Notes: a model not told the origin generated them from the letters alone. A stretch of DNA of 32,238 nucleotides from Streptomyces sioyaensis (GCF_004122735.1 NZ_SDIF01000074.1:1-32238); one strand, 5' to 3'; positions 15,483-23,811 are shown, counted from the first letter of the stretch. Program-made: numbers and translations.

Positions 15483-15513
15483 GAGGGGCGACGGCACCAG
15501 GCGACTGCCCCTC
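15483..15513. terminator. Hairpin between ferredoxin and P450 (convergent genes)
   Basis: GAGGGGC (15483-15489) pairs with GCCCCTC (15507-15513), eight bases after the ferredoxin stop; a second GC-rich inverted repeat follows to about 15550. Confidence 0.45.
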
Positions 15514-15560
15514 CCGCACCGTGGGGCGGGACAGCCGCTTGCCCCTCGCGGTCCATGCGA

Positions 15561-16784
15561 TCAGACGGAGCGTGGGTCGGGTGTGAGGCGGTCGAAGGAG
15601 ACCAGAAGGCGATCCGGGCCGCGCAGGATGGCGTTCTCCCGGTACGGCGGGGGGGCGGCGACCAGGCGGGGGGATGCCAGCCGGCGGGCGAGGGCGGTCA
15701 GCGCGACCTGCGCTTCGGTCCGGGCGAGGGTGGCGCCGATGCAGTAGTGGATGCCGCCCCCGAAGCCGAGGTGGGCGTTGCCGGGGCGGTCGGGCAGGAA
15801 GCGGTCCGGGTCGGAGAAGCGGCGGGGGTCGCGGTTGCCGGCGGCCAGGAGCAGGCGGACCCGGGAACCCTTGGGGATGGTGGTGCCGCCGAGGTCGATG
15901 TCGGCCAGGGTGCTGCGTCCGGACATCTGCACCGGCGGGTCGTAGCGCAGCACTTCCTCCACGAGCGGGGTGACGAGGTCGGGCTCGGCGCGCAGCCGTG
16001 CCAGGAGGTCGGGGTGGCGCAGGAGCGCGAGGGTGCCGTTGGCGATGAGGTTGACGGTGGTCTCGTGGCCGGCGATCAGGAGCAGGGCGAGCGTGACGCG
16101 GAGGTCGATGGGATCCATGGGGGCATCCGAGCCCTGCCCGAACATCAGGCCGGAGAGCAGGTCGTCGGCGGGGGCGGCCTGACGGTCCGCGATGAGTCCT
16201 TCGAGGTACTGGACCAACTCACCACGGGCTTCCCGGAGTTCGCGCAGCTCGTCCTCGGTCTGGGTCTCGACGGGATCCAGACCGCGGGTGAGGCGGCGGG
16301 CGATGCTGCCGAAGACGGGCTCGTCCTCGCGTGGCACGCCGAGCAGTTCGCAGATGAGGGTGACCGGCAGGGGGTAGGCCAGGTCGCCGACGACGTCCAG
16401 CTGTCCTGGCCGCTGGCTGGTGTGCGCGTCCAGGAGTCCGGTGACGAGGCCGTCGATGTGGTCGCGCAGGCCCATGATGCGCGGGACGAACTGCTCGGTG
16501 ACCTGGTGGCGCAGCTGGTCGTGCCGGGGCGCGTCCTCCACCAGCAGGCTCTTGCGGATCGGCTGCTCTTCCTCCGGCCTGCGTCGGTCGGCGCTGACGC
16601 GCGGGTCACGGAGCAGCCGGCTGATCTCGTGGTAGCCGCTGACCAGCCAGGTTCCGTTCTCCTCGGGTACGACCGGCCGGCGGCACAATTGCGCGAAGTA
16701 GGGGTAGGGGTCGGCGCGGTTTTCGTAGCGGAGGGCCTGGGCGAACAGGTCCGAGGCGGTGTGCTGCTGAGTGGTCGTGGTCAT
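15561..16784 (-). CDS. Cytochrome P450 (bacterial class I)
   Basis: A 407-residue soluble P450. The I helix is LLLIAGHETTVNLIANG, the K-helix ExxR is EEVLRYDPPVQ, and the heme loop is HLGFGGGIHYCIGATLAR with the thiolate Cys near 348. The C-helix element is DAPRHDQLRHQVTEQF. It looks like the CYP105/CYP107-type catabolic or tailoring enzymes of Streptomyces, but I cannot assign a family. The start at 16784 has GAGGAG seven bases upstream, 11 bases after the reductase stop. It is the third gene of a ferredoxin-reductase-P450 operon under a divergent TetR gene. The substrate is unknown, perhaps a xenobiotic or terpenoid. Confidence 0.9.
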   Translation of the reverse strand: MTTTTQQHTASDLFAQALRYENRADPYPYFAQLCRRPVVPEENGTWLVSGYHEISRLLRDPRVSADRRRPEEEQPIRKSLLVEDAPRHDQLRHQVTEQFVPRIMGLRDHIDGLVTGLLDAHTSQRPGQLDVVGDLAYPLPVTLICELLGVPREDEPVFGSIARRLTRGLDPVETQTEDELRELREARGELVQYLEGLIADRQAAPADDLLSGLMFGQGSDAPMDPIDLRVTLALLLIAGHETTVNLIANGTLALLRHPDLLARLRAEPDLVTPLVEEVLRYDPPVQMSGRSTLADIDLGGTTIPKGSRVRLLLAAGNRDPRRFSDPDRFLPDRPGNAHLGFGGGIHYCIGATLARTEAQVALTALARRLASPRLVAAPPPYRENAILRGPDRLLVSFDRLTPDPRSV

Positions 16785-16795
16785 GGTGGAGCTCC

Positions 16796-18166
16796 TCACT
16801 CGTGTCCGGCCGGGACGGACCGCAGGGATGGGGCGGGCGGTATGGACGGGACGGTCGGGCGGTCCGGTACGGGGGCGGGGCGGTGGGCGAAGCCGGCGTC
16901 GAGCGGGAGAAGTCGGTCCGGTCCGTCGGTGGCGTTGAGTTCCGGGGGAAAGGGCGCTCCGGCCTCGATGAGAGAGGCGTATCCGTCCAGCACGCGGGGG
17001 GAGTCGGCCGCAACGGCGGCGATCAGGCGGCCCCGATGGCCGTAGGCGGCCACGAAGCGGTGCTCGTCGAGTGAGCCCTGGGTGACCACGACCTGGTCGG
17101 CGAGGGACGGCAGCCCCAGGCACTTGAGGTTGACGCCGAACTGGTTGGACCAGAACGCCGGCAGGGGCCGGTGGGCGCGATGGTCGTGCGGCGGGCGGGT
17201 CATGTTGTGGGCGGCGGTGCGGGCCTGGGCGACGGCGTTGTCCCAGTGGTCCAGGCGCAGGAGCTGACCGGGGTAGAGCGGGTGCGGCCAGCGGGCGACA
17301 TCACCGGCGACGAAGACGTCCGCCCTCGGCGTCCCGTCGTCGGCCAGTGCCCGACAGGTGTGGTCGCACGCAACGCCGTGGGCGTCGGCGGCCAGCCCGA
17401 AGCCGGCCAGCCACCCGGTGTTGGCCATGGCGCCGGCCGCGACCAGGGCCACCTCCGCCTCCACCACGGTGCCGTCGGAGAGGAGCGCCCGCCGCAACCG
17501 TCCGCGGGCATCCCCCTCCAGAGCCCGGACCGTGGTGCCCAGCCGCAGGTCCACCCCGGCGTCGCGGTACCAGCCGGTCGCGGCGCGGCCGACGACACCG
17601 CCCAGCGCGCTCGCCAACGGGGCATCGCCACGGTGGACCACGGTGACCTCAAGGCCCAGGTCGCGGCAGACCGAGGCGACCTCGCCACCGGTGAAGCCGG
17701 CACCGATGACCAGCACCCGGCCCGGCCCCGCGGCCAGTGCCGTGCGCAGCCGGTCCGCGTCATCGCGGGTGCGCAACACGTGTACCCCGTGCAGGGTGCC
17801 GCCCTGCTGCTGGGGCCAGGGGCGGGCCCGGGTGCCGGTGGCGATCAGCAGCCGGTCGTACGCCACCTGCCGCCCATCAGCCAGTTCCACACGGCGTGCA
17901 CGCAGGTCAAGGCCGGTCGCGGAGGTACCGAGCAGCCAGCGGGCGGCGATGTCGCGGACCCGGGGGAGCTCGGTGTGGTCGGTGGTCAGCCAGCCCGACA
18001 GGACCGCCTTCGACAGCGGCGGACGGTCGTAGGGCGCATGCGGTTCGTCGCCGATGAGCGTGAGCTCACCGGTGAACCCTTCGTCGCGCAGGGCCTCGGC
18101 GGCGCGCAGCCCGGCCAGGGAGGCACCGACCACGACGATGCGCTCAGGGGTTTCGGAGGCGTTCAC
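16796..18166 (-). CDS. Ferredoxin reductase, FAD- and NAD(P)H-dependent
   Basis: A 456-residue flavoprotein of the putidaredoxin-reductase/BphA4 type. The FAD-binding Rossmann start is VVVGASLAGLRAAEALRDEG; APYDRPPLSKAVLSG follows; the NAD(P)H site is VLVIGAGFTGGEVASVCRDL, and the second FAD motif is DVFVAGDVARWPHP. The C-terminal reductase domain ends in a Pro-rich tail of about 50 residues. It passes electrons from NAD(P)H to the ferredoxin encoded just upstream. The start is GTG 18166, overlapping the ferredoxin stop (GTGA). Confidence 0.9.
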   Translation of the reverse strand: MNASETPERIVVVGASLAGLRAAEALRDEGFTGELTLIGDEPHAPYDRPPLSKAVLSGWLTTDHTELPRVRDIAARWLLGTSATGLDLRARRVELADGRQVAYDRLLIATGTRARPWPQQQGGTLHGVHVLRTRDDADRLRTALAAGPGRVLVIGAGFTGGEVASVCRDLGLEVTVVHRGDAPLASALGGVVGRAATGWYRDAGVDLRLGTTVRALEGDARGRLRRALLSDGTVVEAEVALVAAGAMANTGWLAGFGLAADAHGVACDHTCRALADDGTPRADVFVAGDVARWPHPLYPGQLLRLDHWDNAVAQARTAAHNMTRPPHDHRAHRPLPAFWSNQFGVNLKCLGLPSLADQVVVTQGSLDEHRFVAAYGHRGRLIAAVAADSPRVLDGYASLIEAGAPFPPELNATDGPDRLLPLDAGFAHRPAPVPDRPTVPSIPPAPSLRSVPAGHE

Positions 18167-18417
18167 TGCGCACTCTCCGTGGTCAGGGGTGCGGGTTCGG
18201 TGGCCCTGCCCAGGGTGATGGCCTGTACGGGGCACGCGGCGGCCGCCCGCTCGACCTCGCGGCGGATGCCCGGATCGGGCGCGTAGTCGTACTCCAGCAC
18301 CTCCTCGCCGTGGAACCGGAAGACGGTCGGCGCGGCGTAGACGCACTGCCCATAACTCTGGCAACGGTTCAGGTCCACCACGAGCCGGAGCTCCTCCGGC
18401 GGGGAATCGGTGGTCAT
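18163..18417 (-). CDS. 3Fe-4S-type ferredoxin of the P450 chain
   Basis: An 84-residue ferredoxin with Cys19, Cys25 (CQSYGQC) and Cys62 (AACPVQAI). Tyr takes the place of the fourth cysteine, which favours a [3Fe-4S] cluster. The 18-base spacing from the end of the cluster core to the next gene is zero here because the stop overlaps the reductase GTG. GAGGAGAG lies about seven bases before the ATG at 18417. It is first in the operon, carrying electrons from the reductase to the P450. Confidence 0.9.
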   Translation of the reverse strand: MTTDSPPEELRLVVDLNRCQSYGQCVYAAPTVFRFHGEEVLEYDYAPDPGIRREVERAAAACPVQAITLGRATEPAPLTTESAQ

Positions 18418-18514
18418 TTATTCGCTCTCCTCGCAGGTCAACGCGGGTTCGGCGGCTCTTCCGGCGCCCGGTCGCGGCCTCCTGCCGCGCATCCGGGCGA
18501 CGATCGCGATCACC

Positions 18515-18589
18515 ATTCAGATAGCAATCACTATTCAGACTGTACACGCTATCCGAGCGTTGACATAGTGCTCGCTATCTGAATAGCGT
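18515..18589. promoter_or_regulatory. Divergent promoter with repeated TetR operators
   Basis: ATTCAGATAGC (18515-18525) and its exact reverse complement GCTATCTGAAT (18574-18584) flank the region, with a related CTATTCAGA (18531-18539) between. The distal site extends to GCTAT-ctga-ATAGC (18574-18587). A plus-strand promoter TTGACA (18560-18565), an 18-base spacer and TAGCGT (18584-18589) overlaps the distal site, so the TetR protein probably represses itself and the P450 operon. The predicted start falls at or next to the ATG at 18597, with no ribosome site, so the message is probably leaderless. Confidence 0.7.
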
Positions 18590-18596
18590 CCCCAAC

Positions 18597-19259
18597 ATGA
18601 GCGCCGAAATCGACGAATCCGCACGGCGGCGACCGACCCGCGCGGAGGCCAAGGCCCGCACCCGGCGCCTGCTGCTGGACGCGGCGGCCCGGGTCTTCGC
18701 CCGCAAGGGCTTCGCGGGCGCTTCGGTGGAGGAGATCGCCGAGTCCGCGGGCTTCTCCATCGGCGCGCTGTACTCCCACTTCGGTGGCAAGGAGGCCCTC
18801 TTCCTCGCGCTGATGGCCGAACGCGGCCTGGGCCGCGTCGCCGAAGCCACCCACACCCTGGAGCGGCACGGGGCGGGCACCGGGGAGACCGCCGCCGAAC
18901 TCGGGCGCCTGCTGGTGCACACCGCCGACGAGGACACCGACTTCGCCCCGCTCCAGGCCGAGTTCTGGCTCTACGCGGTGCGCAATCCGCACGTCCTCGA
19001 CACGATGGCCACCGCACTGCGCGAGCCGCACCAGGCACTGGAGGGCCTGATCGGCAGCTGGCTCGCCGAGCGGGGCGCACCCCCCGAGGTCGGCGCGGCC
19101 TCCGTGGCCTCCGTGGTGGCGGCGCTCTTCCAGGGGCTCGTCCGGCAGCGCCGCATCGCCCCCGACAGCGTCCCCGAGGAACTCTTCGGCCAGGCCCTGA
19201 TCTGGCTGTTCACCGGTATCGGCCGGGGCGCTGCCGCCACCACCGCCGACCAGGACTGA
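18597..19259 (+). CDS. TetR/AcrR family repressor
   Basis: A 220-residue protein. The N-terminal helix-turn-helix spans about 20-65 (RRLLLDAAARVFARKGF, then ASVEEIAESAGFSIGALYSHF, GGKEALFLALM), typical of TetR. The ligand-binding C domain has no recognisable signature. It is divergent from the ferredoxin-reductase-P450 operon; the shared 180-base spacer has several copies of a CTATTCAGA-type element. It is the likely local regulator, released by the P450 substrate or a related compound. The start at 18597 lacks a ribosome site and sits 7 bases after the -10, as in leaderless genes. Confidence 0.88.
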   Translation: MSAEIDESARRRPTRAEAKARTRRLLLDAAARVFARKGFAGASVEEIAESAGFSIGALYSHFGGKEALFLALMAERGLGRVAEATHTLERHGAGTGETAAELGRLLVHTADEDTDFAPLQAEFWLYAVRNPHVLDTMATALREPHQALEGLIGSWLAERGAPPEVGAASVASVVAALFQGLVRQRRIAPDSVPEELFGQALIWLFTGIGRGAAATTADQD

Positions 19260-19843
19260 CCAGCCCGCCCCGCGGTCCGCGCCGACGGCGGACCGCAGCG
19301 CACCCCAAGGGCGCCGCCCTCACCTATATGGCCAACGCCCAACTGCTCCACCTCATGCCGCACAGGACACCCGCCCACGTGTGCATAAAGAACGGTGCGG
19401 GATGGGTGCGTTGACTGTTCTGTGGCGCTGTGCGGCGCTGTGTGGTGCCGCGTGGCGCTGGCGGATTCCCTCCCGATACAAGGGCATCACACGTGATAGC
19501 CGTTTTCCCGTTGTGTGATGAAGTAATGACAACGCCGTGGGTCGGCGGATTGTGCTGATTCTCTGAGTTCCTGCGGAGAGAAAACCAGCCCGGGTGGCTC
19601 CTTCTCTCTCCATTCGCCCTTCGCGCCAAGGGCTGACCCATGGAAAGCGGGAGTACTCATGAATTCGGACTCAGCACTCTCGGCCGAGCAGTCCCGAACC
19701 TGCTCGCCCAGCGGGTCCTCGCCTTGGCGGGCGGGGTGGCCGAGGCGGCCTGAGCCCCGGGCCCGCACCCGATGGCTCTCCCGCATTCCAGGAACCTCCC
19801 GCATTCCAGACGTCAGGACCTGCCGCATTCAGGAAAGAGAGCA
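19260..19843. other. 584-base intergenic region with short repeats and a hairpin
   Basis: No convincing gene. It holds a repeated gtggcgctg/gtgcggcgctg stretch (about 19420-19460). A pyrimidine/purine inverted repeat has GGAGAGA (19575-19581) facing TCTCTCC (about 19604-19610). Three copies of CCGCATTC(C)AG lie at 19781-19791, 19799-19809 and 19823-19832, directly before the ribosome site of the next gene. ATG 19659 has GGGAG six bases upstream and opens a frame that runs out of phase into the next gene; a short leader peptide cannot be excluded. AT-richer bases around 19490-19530 may hold the promoter. Confidence 0.5.
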
Positions 19844-21442
19844 ATGCGTATCACCTCAATTGGCCATGCCGGCCTGTTCATCGAGTCGGCCGCCGGATCG
19901 ATCGTGTGCGATCCCTGGTTCACCCCGGCCTACTTCGGCTCCTGGGTGCCGTTCCCGGACAACACCGGAGTCGATCCCGCCCGGCTGGCCGCGGCGGACT
20001 ACCTCTACATTTCGCACCTGCACCACGACCACTACGACCCCCAGTGGCTGAGCCGGTACATGCGCAAGGACATCACCGTCCTGCTGCCCGAATTCCCGGT
20101 CCCTGACCTCCACCATGCGCTGGCGGGCCTGGGGTTCAAGAATTTCGTGCAGACCCGGCACAACCAGCCGCTGGTCCTCGGTTCCGGACTGCGGGTGCAG
20201 ATCAGTTCGGTGGATGCCCCACTGGACGGGCCGCTCGGCGATTCCGGTATTGCCCTGGACGACGGTCGGGTCCGTATCTTCAACCAGAATGATGCGCGGC
20301 CCGTCGAGCTGGGCCCGATCCAGGAGTTCGGGCCGCTGCACGCCCATCTCGTGCAATATTCGGGCGCCATCTGGTTCCCCGGGGCGTACACCTTTCCCGC
20401 GCGGATGAAGCGGACCCTCGGTACCCGCAAGCGGCGCAACGGCATGGCACGGGCGCTGCGGTACATCGAGCAGCTCGGCGCGGAGCATGTGCTGCCCTTC
20501 GCCGGCCCCGCCTGCTTCCTCGACGACGAGCTGTGGCACCTCAACGACGTCGACCGGGACCCGGCGAACCCCTTCCCGGACCAGTTCGCCTTCCTCGATT
20601 TCCTGCGGGAGCAGGGCTTCGACCGGGCCCACCTCTTCCTCACCGGCACCGAGGTCGACCTGCACCCGGACGGTACGGCGCGGGTGCGGCAGATCCCGGA
20701 GGAGGAGGTTGCCCGCATACGCGACGACCGGCGCGGCTGTCTCGCCGAGTACAAGCGCAAGGTGCAGCCCGCCATCGACGCCATCACCGGCGCGCTGCCG
20801 CAGGACCGCAGCGACCTTGTCGGACAGCTCAAGGAGTACGTGGAGCCGCTGATGAAGGGAGCGGACCACACCTGCGCGGGCGTCAACGGCCGGATTCTGC
20901 TGGAGGTGGCGGCCGTCGACGGCGGCCCGGACGAGAACATCGTGTTCGACTTCCTCGACCGGCGGGTGGACCGGCACGCGGGCGAGGAAGCGCGCTACGT
21001 CTTCCGGGTCCGCCGCCCGCTGGTGGAGGAATTGGTGCGGGGGCGCTGCGCGAACTGGGTGGACGAGCTGTTCCTGTCCAGCCGCCTGGAGATCTCCCGT
21101 AAGGGTCCGTACAACGACTACGTGTACACGTTCTTCAAATCCTTCTCCCCGGAGCACATGGCGTTCGTGGAGGACTACTACGCACGGGCCGACGCCGACC
21201 GGCACTACGCGCTCGCGGACGGATATGTGGTGCCGCGGCGCTGCCCGCACCTCCAGGCCGACCTGACGCGTTTCGGCAGCGTCAAGAACGGCGTGCTGAC
21301 CTGCGCCATGCACAACTGGGACTTCGAGCTCGCCACCGGCCGCTGCCTCACCAGCGATGACCGCGTCCTCGCCGCCCGCCCGGCCACTCCCGAGGACGAG
21401 CAGGCACAGCACCCGGTCATCCCGGAAGCCCGCCCCCAGTGA
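19844..21442 (+). CDS. Metallo-beta-lactamase/Rieske [2Fe-2S] fusion protein
   Basis: A 532-residue two-domain protein. The N-terminal UlaG-like metallo-beta-lactamase domain has HLHHDH (His58, His60, Asp62, His63), GHAGLFIES at the start and PFAGPACFLDDELWH later. The C-terminal Rieske domain (about 450-510) has Cys467-x-His469 and Cys487-x2-His490 (CPHLQADL and CAMHNWDF). Vertebrate CMP-Neu5Ac hydroxylase combines the same two domains in the opposite order, so an oxygenase-like role is possible; the substrate is unknown. The start at 19844 follows AGGAAAGAGAG. An in-frame ATG at 19772 would add a repetitive LPHSR leader with no ribosome site. It is convergent with the kstR-like gene. Confidence 0.85.
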   Translation: MRITSIGHAGLFIESAAGSIVCDPWFTPAYFGSWVPFPDNTGVDPARLAAADYLYISHLHHDHYDPQWLSRYMRKDITVLLPEFPVPDLHHALAGLGFKNFVQTRHNQPLVLGSGLRVQISSVDAPLDGPLGDSGIALDDGRVRIFNQNDARPVELGPIQEFGPLHAHLVQYSGAIWFPGAYTFPARMKRTLGTRKRRNGMARALRYIEQLGAEHVLPFAGPACFLDDELWHLNDVDRDPANPFPDQFAFLDFLREQGFDRAHLFLTGTEVDLHPDGTARVRQIPEEEVARIRDDRRGCLAEYKRKVQPAIDAITGALPQDRSDLVGQLKEYVEPLMKGADHTCAGVNGRILLEVAAVDGGPDENIVFDFLDRRVDRHAGEEARYVFRVRRPLVEELVRGRCANWVDELFLSSRLEISRKGPYNDYVYTFFKSFSPEHMAFVEDYYARADADRHYALADGYVVPRRCPHLQADLTRFGSVKNGVLTCAMHNWDFELATGRCLTSDDRVLAARPATPEDEQAQHPVIPEARPQ

Positions 21443-21472
21443 CGCCCTGGGCGGCCCGCCAACTTCCCCTGG

Positions 21473-21513
21473 CCGTAAGGGAGTTCCCGTAAAGGGGTTT
21501 CCGTAAGGGAGTT
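21473..21513. repeat. Three short tandem repeats at the kstR 3' end
   Basis: CCGTAAGGGAGTT at 21473-21485 and 21501-21513 flank a related ccgtaaaggggttt (21487-21500). The last copy runs into the TAA stop of the kstR-like gene (21514-21512). Confidence 0.75.
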
Positions 21514-22183
21514 AACGTTCCGAATCGGGCGCCGTGAGGTCGATCAGCCGGCACACGGTCTCGATGTCGATCTTCACCTGGGCGATCGAGGCCCGGCCCG
21601 ACAGCCAGGTGATCAGCGCGGAGTGCCAGGTGTGCTCGATGACCCGGACCGCGGAGAGCTGTTCGGGGGTGGGCGCGGCGGGCGGCGTCGGCTCCTGCGC
21701 GGGGTGGCGCCCGGCGGCGGGCGGGGCCATCGCGTCGAGGATGATCGCGGTGGTCAGCCGGGAGACGGTGTCCACCTCGGGGCTCACCGAACGGTCGGCG
21801 AAGGTCAGCGCGCGCACCATCGCGTCCGCGAGATGCGGCTCGCGCTGCAGTGCGCGAAAGGCCCGCATCAGGGTCTGGGCGACCCGGGCGCCCGGCTCCT
21901 GCTCCGACGGCGGGCGCTTGCGCAGCGTCTCGTGCATGTGCTGGAGCTGGTCCTGCATGGTGGCGACCAGCAGATGCACCTTGGAGGGGAAGTAGCGGTA
22001 GAGGGTGCCGAGGGCGACGCCCGAGGACTCCGCGACCTCGCGCATCTGCACGGCGTCGAAGCCGCCACGGGACGCCAGCTTGGCGCTGGTGTGCAGGATG
22101 CGGCGGCGTCTGGCCTCCTGACGCTCGGTCAGGGGAGGACTCGCGGGAAGCGTCGGCCTGGCCGCCTTGGATTCCGTAGTCAT
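21512..22183 (-). CDS. kstR: TetR-family repressor, KstR homologue
   Basis: A 223-residue TetR protein. Its DNA-binding region (about 20-75) contains GGFDAVQMREVAESSGVALG and TLYRYFPSKVHLLVATM, nearly identical to M. tuberculosis KstR (Rv3574) as I recall it. Later segments FADRSVSPEVDTVSRL and the Trp-Leu-Ser-Gly-Arg-Ala-Ser stretch also match. KstR represses cholesterol-catabolism genes and is released by 3-oxo-cholestenoyl-CoA-type ligands. There is a Pro/Ala-rich insert near residues 150-175. I chose ATG 22183; ATG 22192 is possible, and both have weak ribosome sites. It is divergent from a glycosyltransferase, with a matching operator between, so it is probably autoregulated. Confidence 0.85.
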   Translation of the reverse strand: MTTESKAARPTLPASPPLTERQEARRRRILHTSAKLASRGGFDAVQMREVAESSGVALGTLYRYFPSKVHLLVATMQDQLQHMHETLRKRPPSEQEPGARVAQTLMRAFRALQREPHLADAMVRALTFADRSVSPEVDTVSRLTTAIILDAMAPPAAGRHPAQEPTPPAAPTPEQLSAVRVIEHTWHSALITWLSGRASIAQVKIDIETVCRLIDLTAPDSER

Positions 22184-22329
22184 ATTTCCCATTCCGTGGC
22201 ATTCCGTCCGCAATGCGGCGAGTGCCGGTGGTGTGATCGGCACAGCATGGCAGGGGGGCGGGTGGTGGCGCGAATCACCTGGTGCGGCTCTTTTCGCATC
22301 GTTCTCGGCCGGTAGATTCGGAGCTCGGT

Positions 22330-22354
22330 GAACTGATCAGTAGCCAATCAGTTC
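22330..22354. promoter_or_regulatory. Inverted repeat GAACTGAT-N9-ATCAGTTC
   Basis: Perfect 8-bp arms at 22330-22337 and 22347-22354, with a further small palindrome ACTGATCAGT (22332-22341) inside. The arms equal those of the palindrome at 13724-13741. It abuts the KstR-like box that starts at 22355. Confidence 0.55.
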
Positions 22355-22390
22355 TGAAACTTGTTCTAGATTACCGCCAGCGGTTACGCT
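22355..22390 (+). promoter_or_regulatory. KstR-like operator over the glycosyltransferase promoter
   Basis: TGAAACTTGTTCTA (22355-22368) fits TnnAACnnGTTnnA exactly. A plus-strand promoter TTGTTC (22362-22367), a 17-base spacer and TACGCT (22385-22390) overlaps it, so binding would cover the -35. Transcription would start near 22397, about 26 bases before the GTG at 22423. The box also lies ~170 bases from the kstR start, suitable for autoregulation. Confidence 0.65.
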
Positions 22391-22422
22391 CCGGCGAAAG
22401 TCCAGTGAGAAGGGGGCCGAGC

Positions 22423-23811
22423 GTGACCGCAGAGGCCGTCCAGGCAGCCGCGCCTCGCCCCGCAGAGGCCCCCTCGGCCTCCGCCCCGGCCCATGGTGAG
22501 CGCCCCCTGCGCATCGCGATGCTCACGTATAAGGGGAACCCGTTCTGCGGCGGACAGGGCGTCTACGTACGCCATCTCTCCCGCGAACTGGCCCGGCTCG
22601 GCCACACCGTCGAGGTGATCGGCGCCCAGCCCTATCCCGTCGTCGACGACGGGGTGATCCTGACCGAGCTGCCGAGCCTGGACCTCTACCGCCAGCCGGA
22701 CCCGTTCCGTACGCCGAAGCGCGGCGAGTACCGCGACTGGATCGACGCCCTTGAGGTCGGCACGATGTGGACCGGCGGCTTCCCCGAGCCGCTGACCTTC
22801 TCGCTGCGGGCCCGGCGCCATCTCGCCGCCCACCGCGGCCGGTTCGACGTCGTCCACGACAACCAGACCCTCGGCTACGGCCTGCTCGGCGGGCCCGGCG
22901 CGCTCGGTGCCCCGCTGGTCACCACCATCCACCACCCCATCACCGTCGACCGGCGGCTCGACCTGGCGGCGGCCAACGGCTGGAAGCGCCGCGCCTCCGT
23001 GCGCCGCTGGTACGGCTTCACCCGGATGCAGAAGCGCGTCGCCCGCCGGCTGCCGTCCGTGCTGACCGTCTCCGGCTCCTCCCGTCAGGAGATCGTCGAC
23101 GACCTCGGCGTCCGCCCCGACCGCATCCACGTCGTCCACATCGGCGCCGACACCGAGCTGTTCTCGCCGGATCCCGCCGTCCCCGAGGTGCCCGGACGGA
23201 TCGTCACCACCTCCAGTGCGGATGTGCCCCTCAAGGGTCTGATCCACCTCGTCGAGGCGCTCGCCAAGGTGCGCACCGAGCAGCCCGACGCCCATCTGGT
23301 GGTCGTCGGCAAGCGCGCCGACGACGGGCCGGTCGCCGCCGCCATCGAACGGCTCGGCCTGTCCGGCGCCATCGAATTCGTCAAGGGCATCACCGACGGC
23401 GAACTCGTCGACCTCGTCCGCGGCGCCCAGATCGCCTGCGTCCCCTCCCTCTACGAGGGCTTCTCACTGCCCGCCGCCGAGGCCATGGCCACCGGCACCC
23501 CGCTGCTGGCCACCACCGGCGGCGCCATCCCCGAGGTCGCCGGGCCGGACGGTGAGACCTGCCTGGCGGTGCCCCCGGGCGACGCCGACGCGCTGGCCGG
23601 CGGGCTGCTCCGCCTCCTGGGCGACGCCCCGTTGCGCCGCCGGCTCGGTGCGGCCGGCCGGGAGCGGGTGCTGGCCCGCTTCACCTGGCGGCAGGCCGCC
23701 CTCGGTACCGCCGAGCGCTACCGCGAGGCCATCGCCCTCCAGGGCGGCGCCGCCCGCACCCTCTCCGGCGCGCCCACCGCCACCGCGCCGAGCGCCGCCG
23801 GACGCGTCTAG
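22423..23811 (+). CDS. Glycosyltransferase, GT4 family (GT-B fold)
   Basis: A 462-residue protein. The N-terminal acceptor domain starts RIAMLTYKGNPFCGGQGVYV, with the Gly-rich loop and His of GT4 enzymes (RHLSRELARLGHTVEVIGA). The C-terminal donor domain has the E-x7-E motif in SLYEGFSLPAAEAMATGTPL and nucleotide-sugar contacts in HIGADTELFSPD. It transfers a sugar from an activated donor to an unknown acceptor. The start is GTG 22423, with AAGGGGG seven bases upstream; an in-frame GTG at 22405 is weaker. It is first of three genes, with a methyltransferase and a prenyltransferase-like gene, under the putative KstR box. A Pro/Ala-rich N-terminal stretch (~28 residues) is unstructured. Confidence 0.88.
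   Translation: MTAEAVQAAAPRPAEAPSASAPAHGERPLRIAMLTYKGNPFCGGQGVYVRHLSRELARLGHTVEVIGAQPYPVVDDGVILTELPSLDLYRQPDPFRTPKRGEYRDWIDALEVGTMWTGGFPEPLTFSLRARRHLAAHRGRFDVVHDNQTLGYGLLGGPGALGAPLVTTIHHPITVDRRLDLAAANGWKRRASVRRWYGFTRMQKRVARRLPSVLTVSGSSRQEIVDDLGVRPDRIHVVHIGADTELFSPDPAVPEVPGRIVTTSSADVPLKGLIHLVEALAKVRTEQPDAHLVVVGKRADDGPVAAAIERLGLSGAIEFVKGITDGELVDLVRGAQIACVPSLYEGFSLPAAEAMATGTPLLATTGGAIPEVAGPDGETCLAVPPGDADALAGGLLRLLGDAPLRRRLGAAGRERVLARFTWRQAALGTAERYREAIALQGGAARTLSGAPTATAPSAAGRV

Noticed and set aside
15471..17045. 524-codon plus-strand frame opposite the P450 and reductase
   Set aside because: No motifs; composition is that of a GC-rich antisense shadow, while the minus strand encodes a full P450 heme loop.
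19659..20051. 130-codon plus-strand frame starting with a good ribosome site
   Set aside because: It overlaps the MBL-Rieske gene for over 200 bases in another phase and has Ser/Arg/Pro-rich sequence. A short leader peptide remains possible, but I cannot support a gene.
19856..21412. 518-codon minus-strand frame over the MBL-Rieske gene
   Set aside because: Antisense shadow of a gene with intact metal-binding motifs; no recognisable domain.
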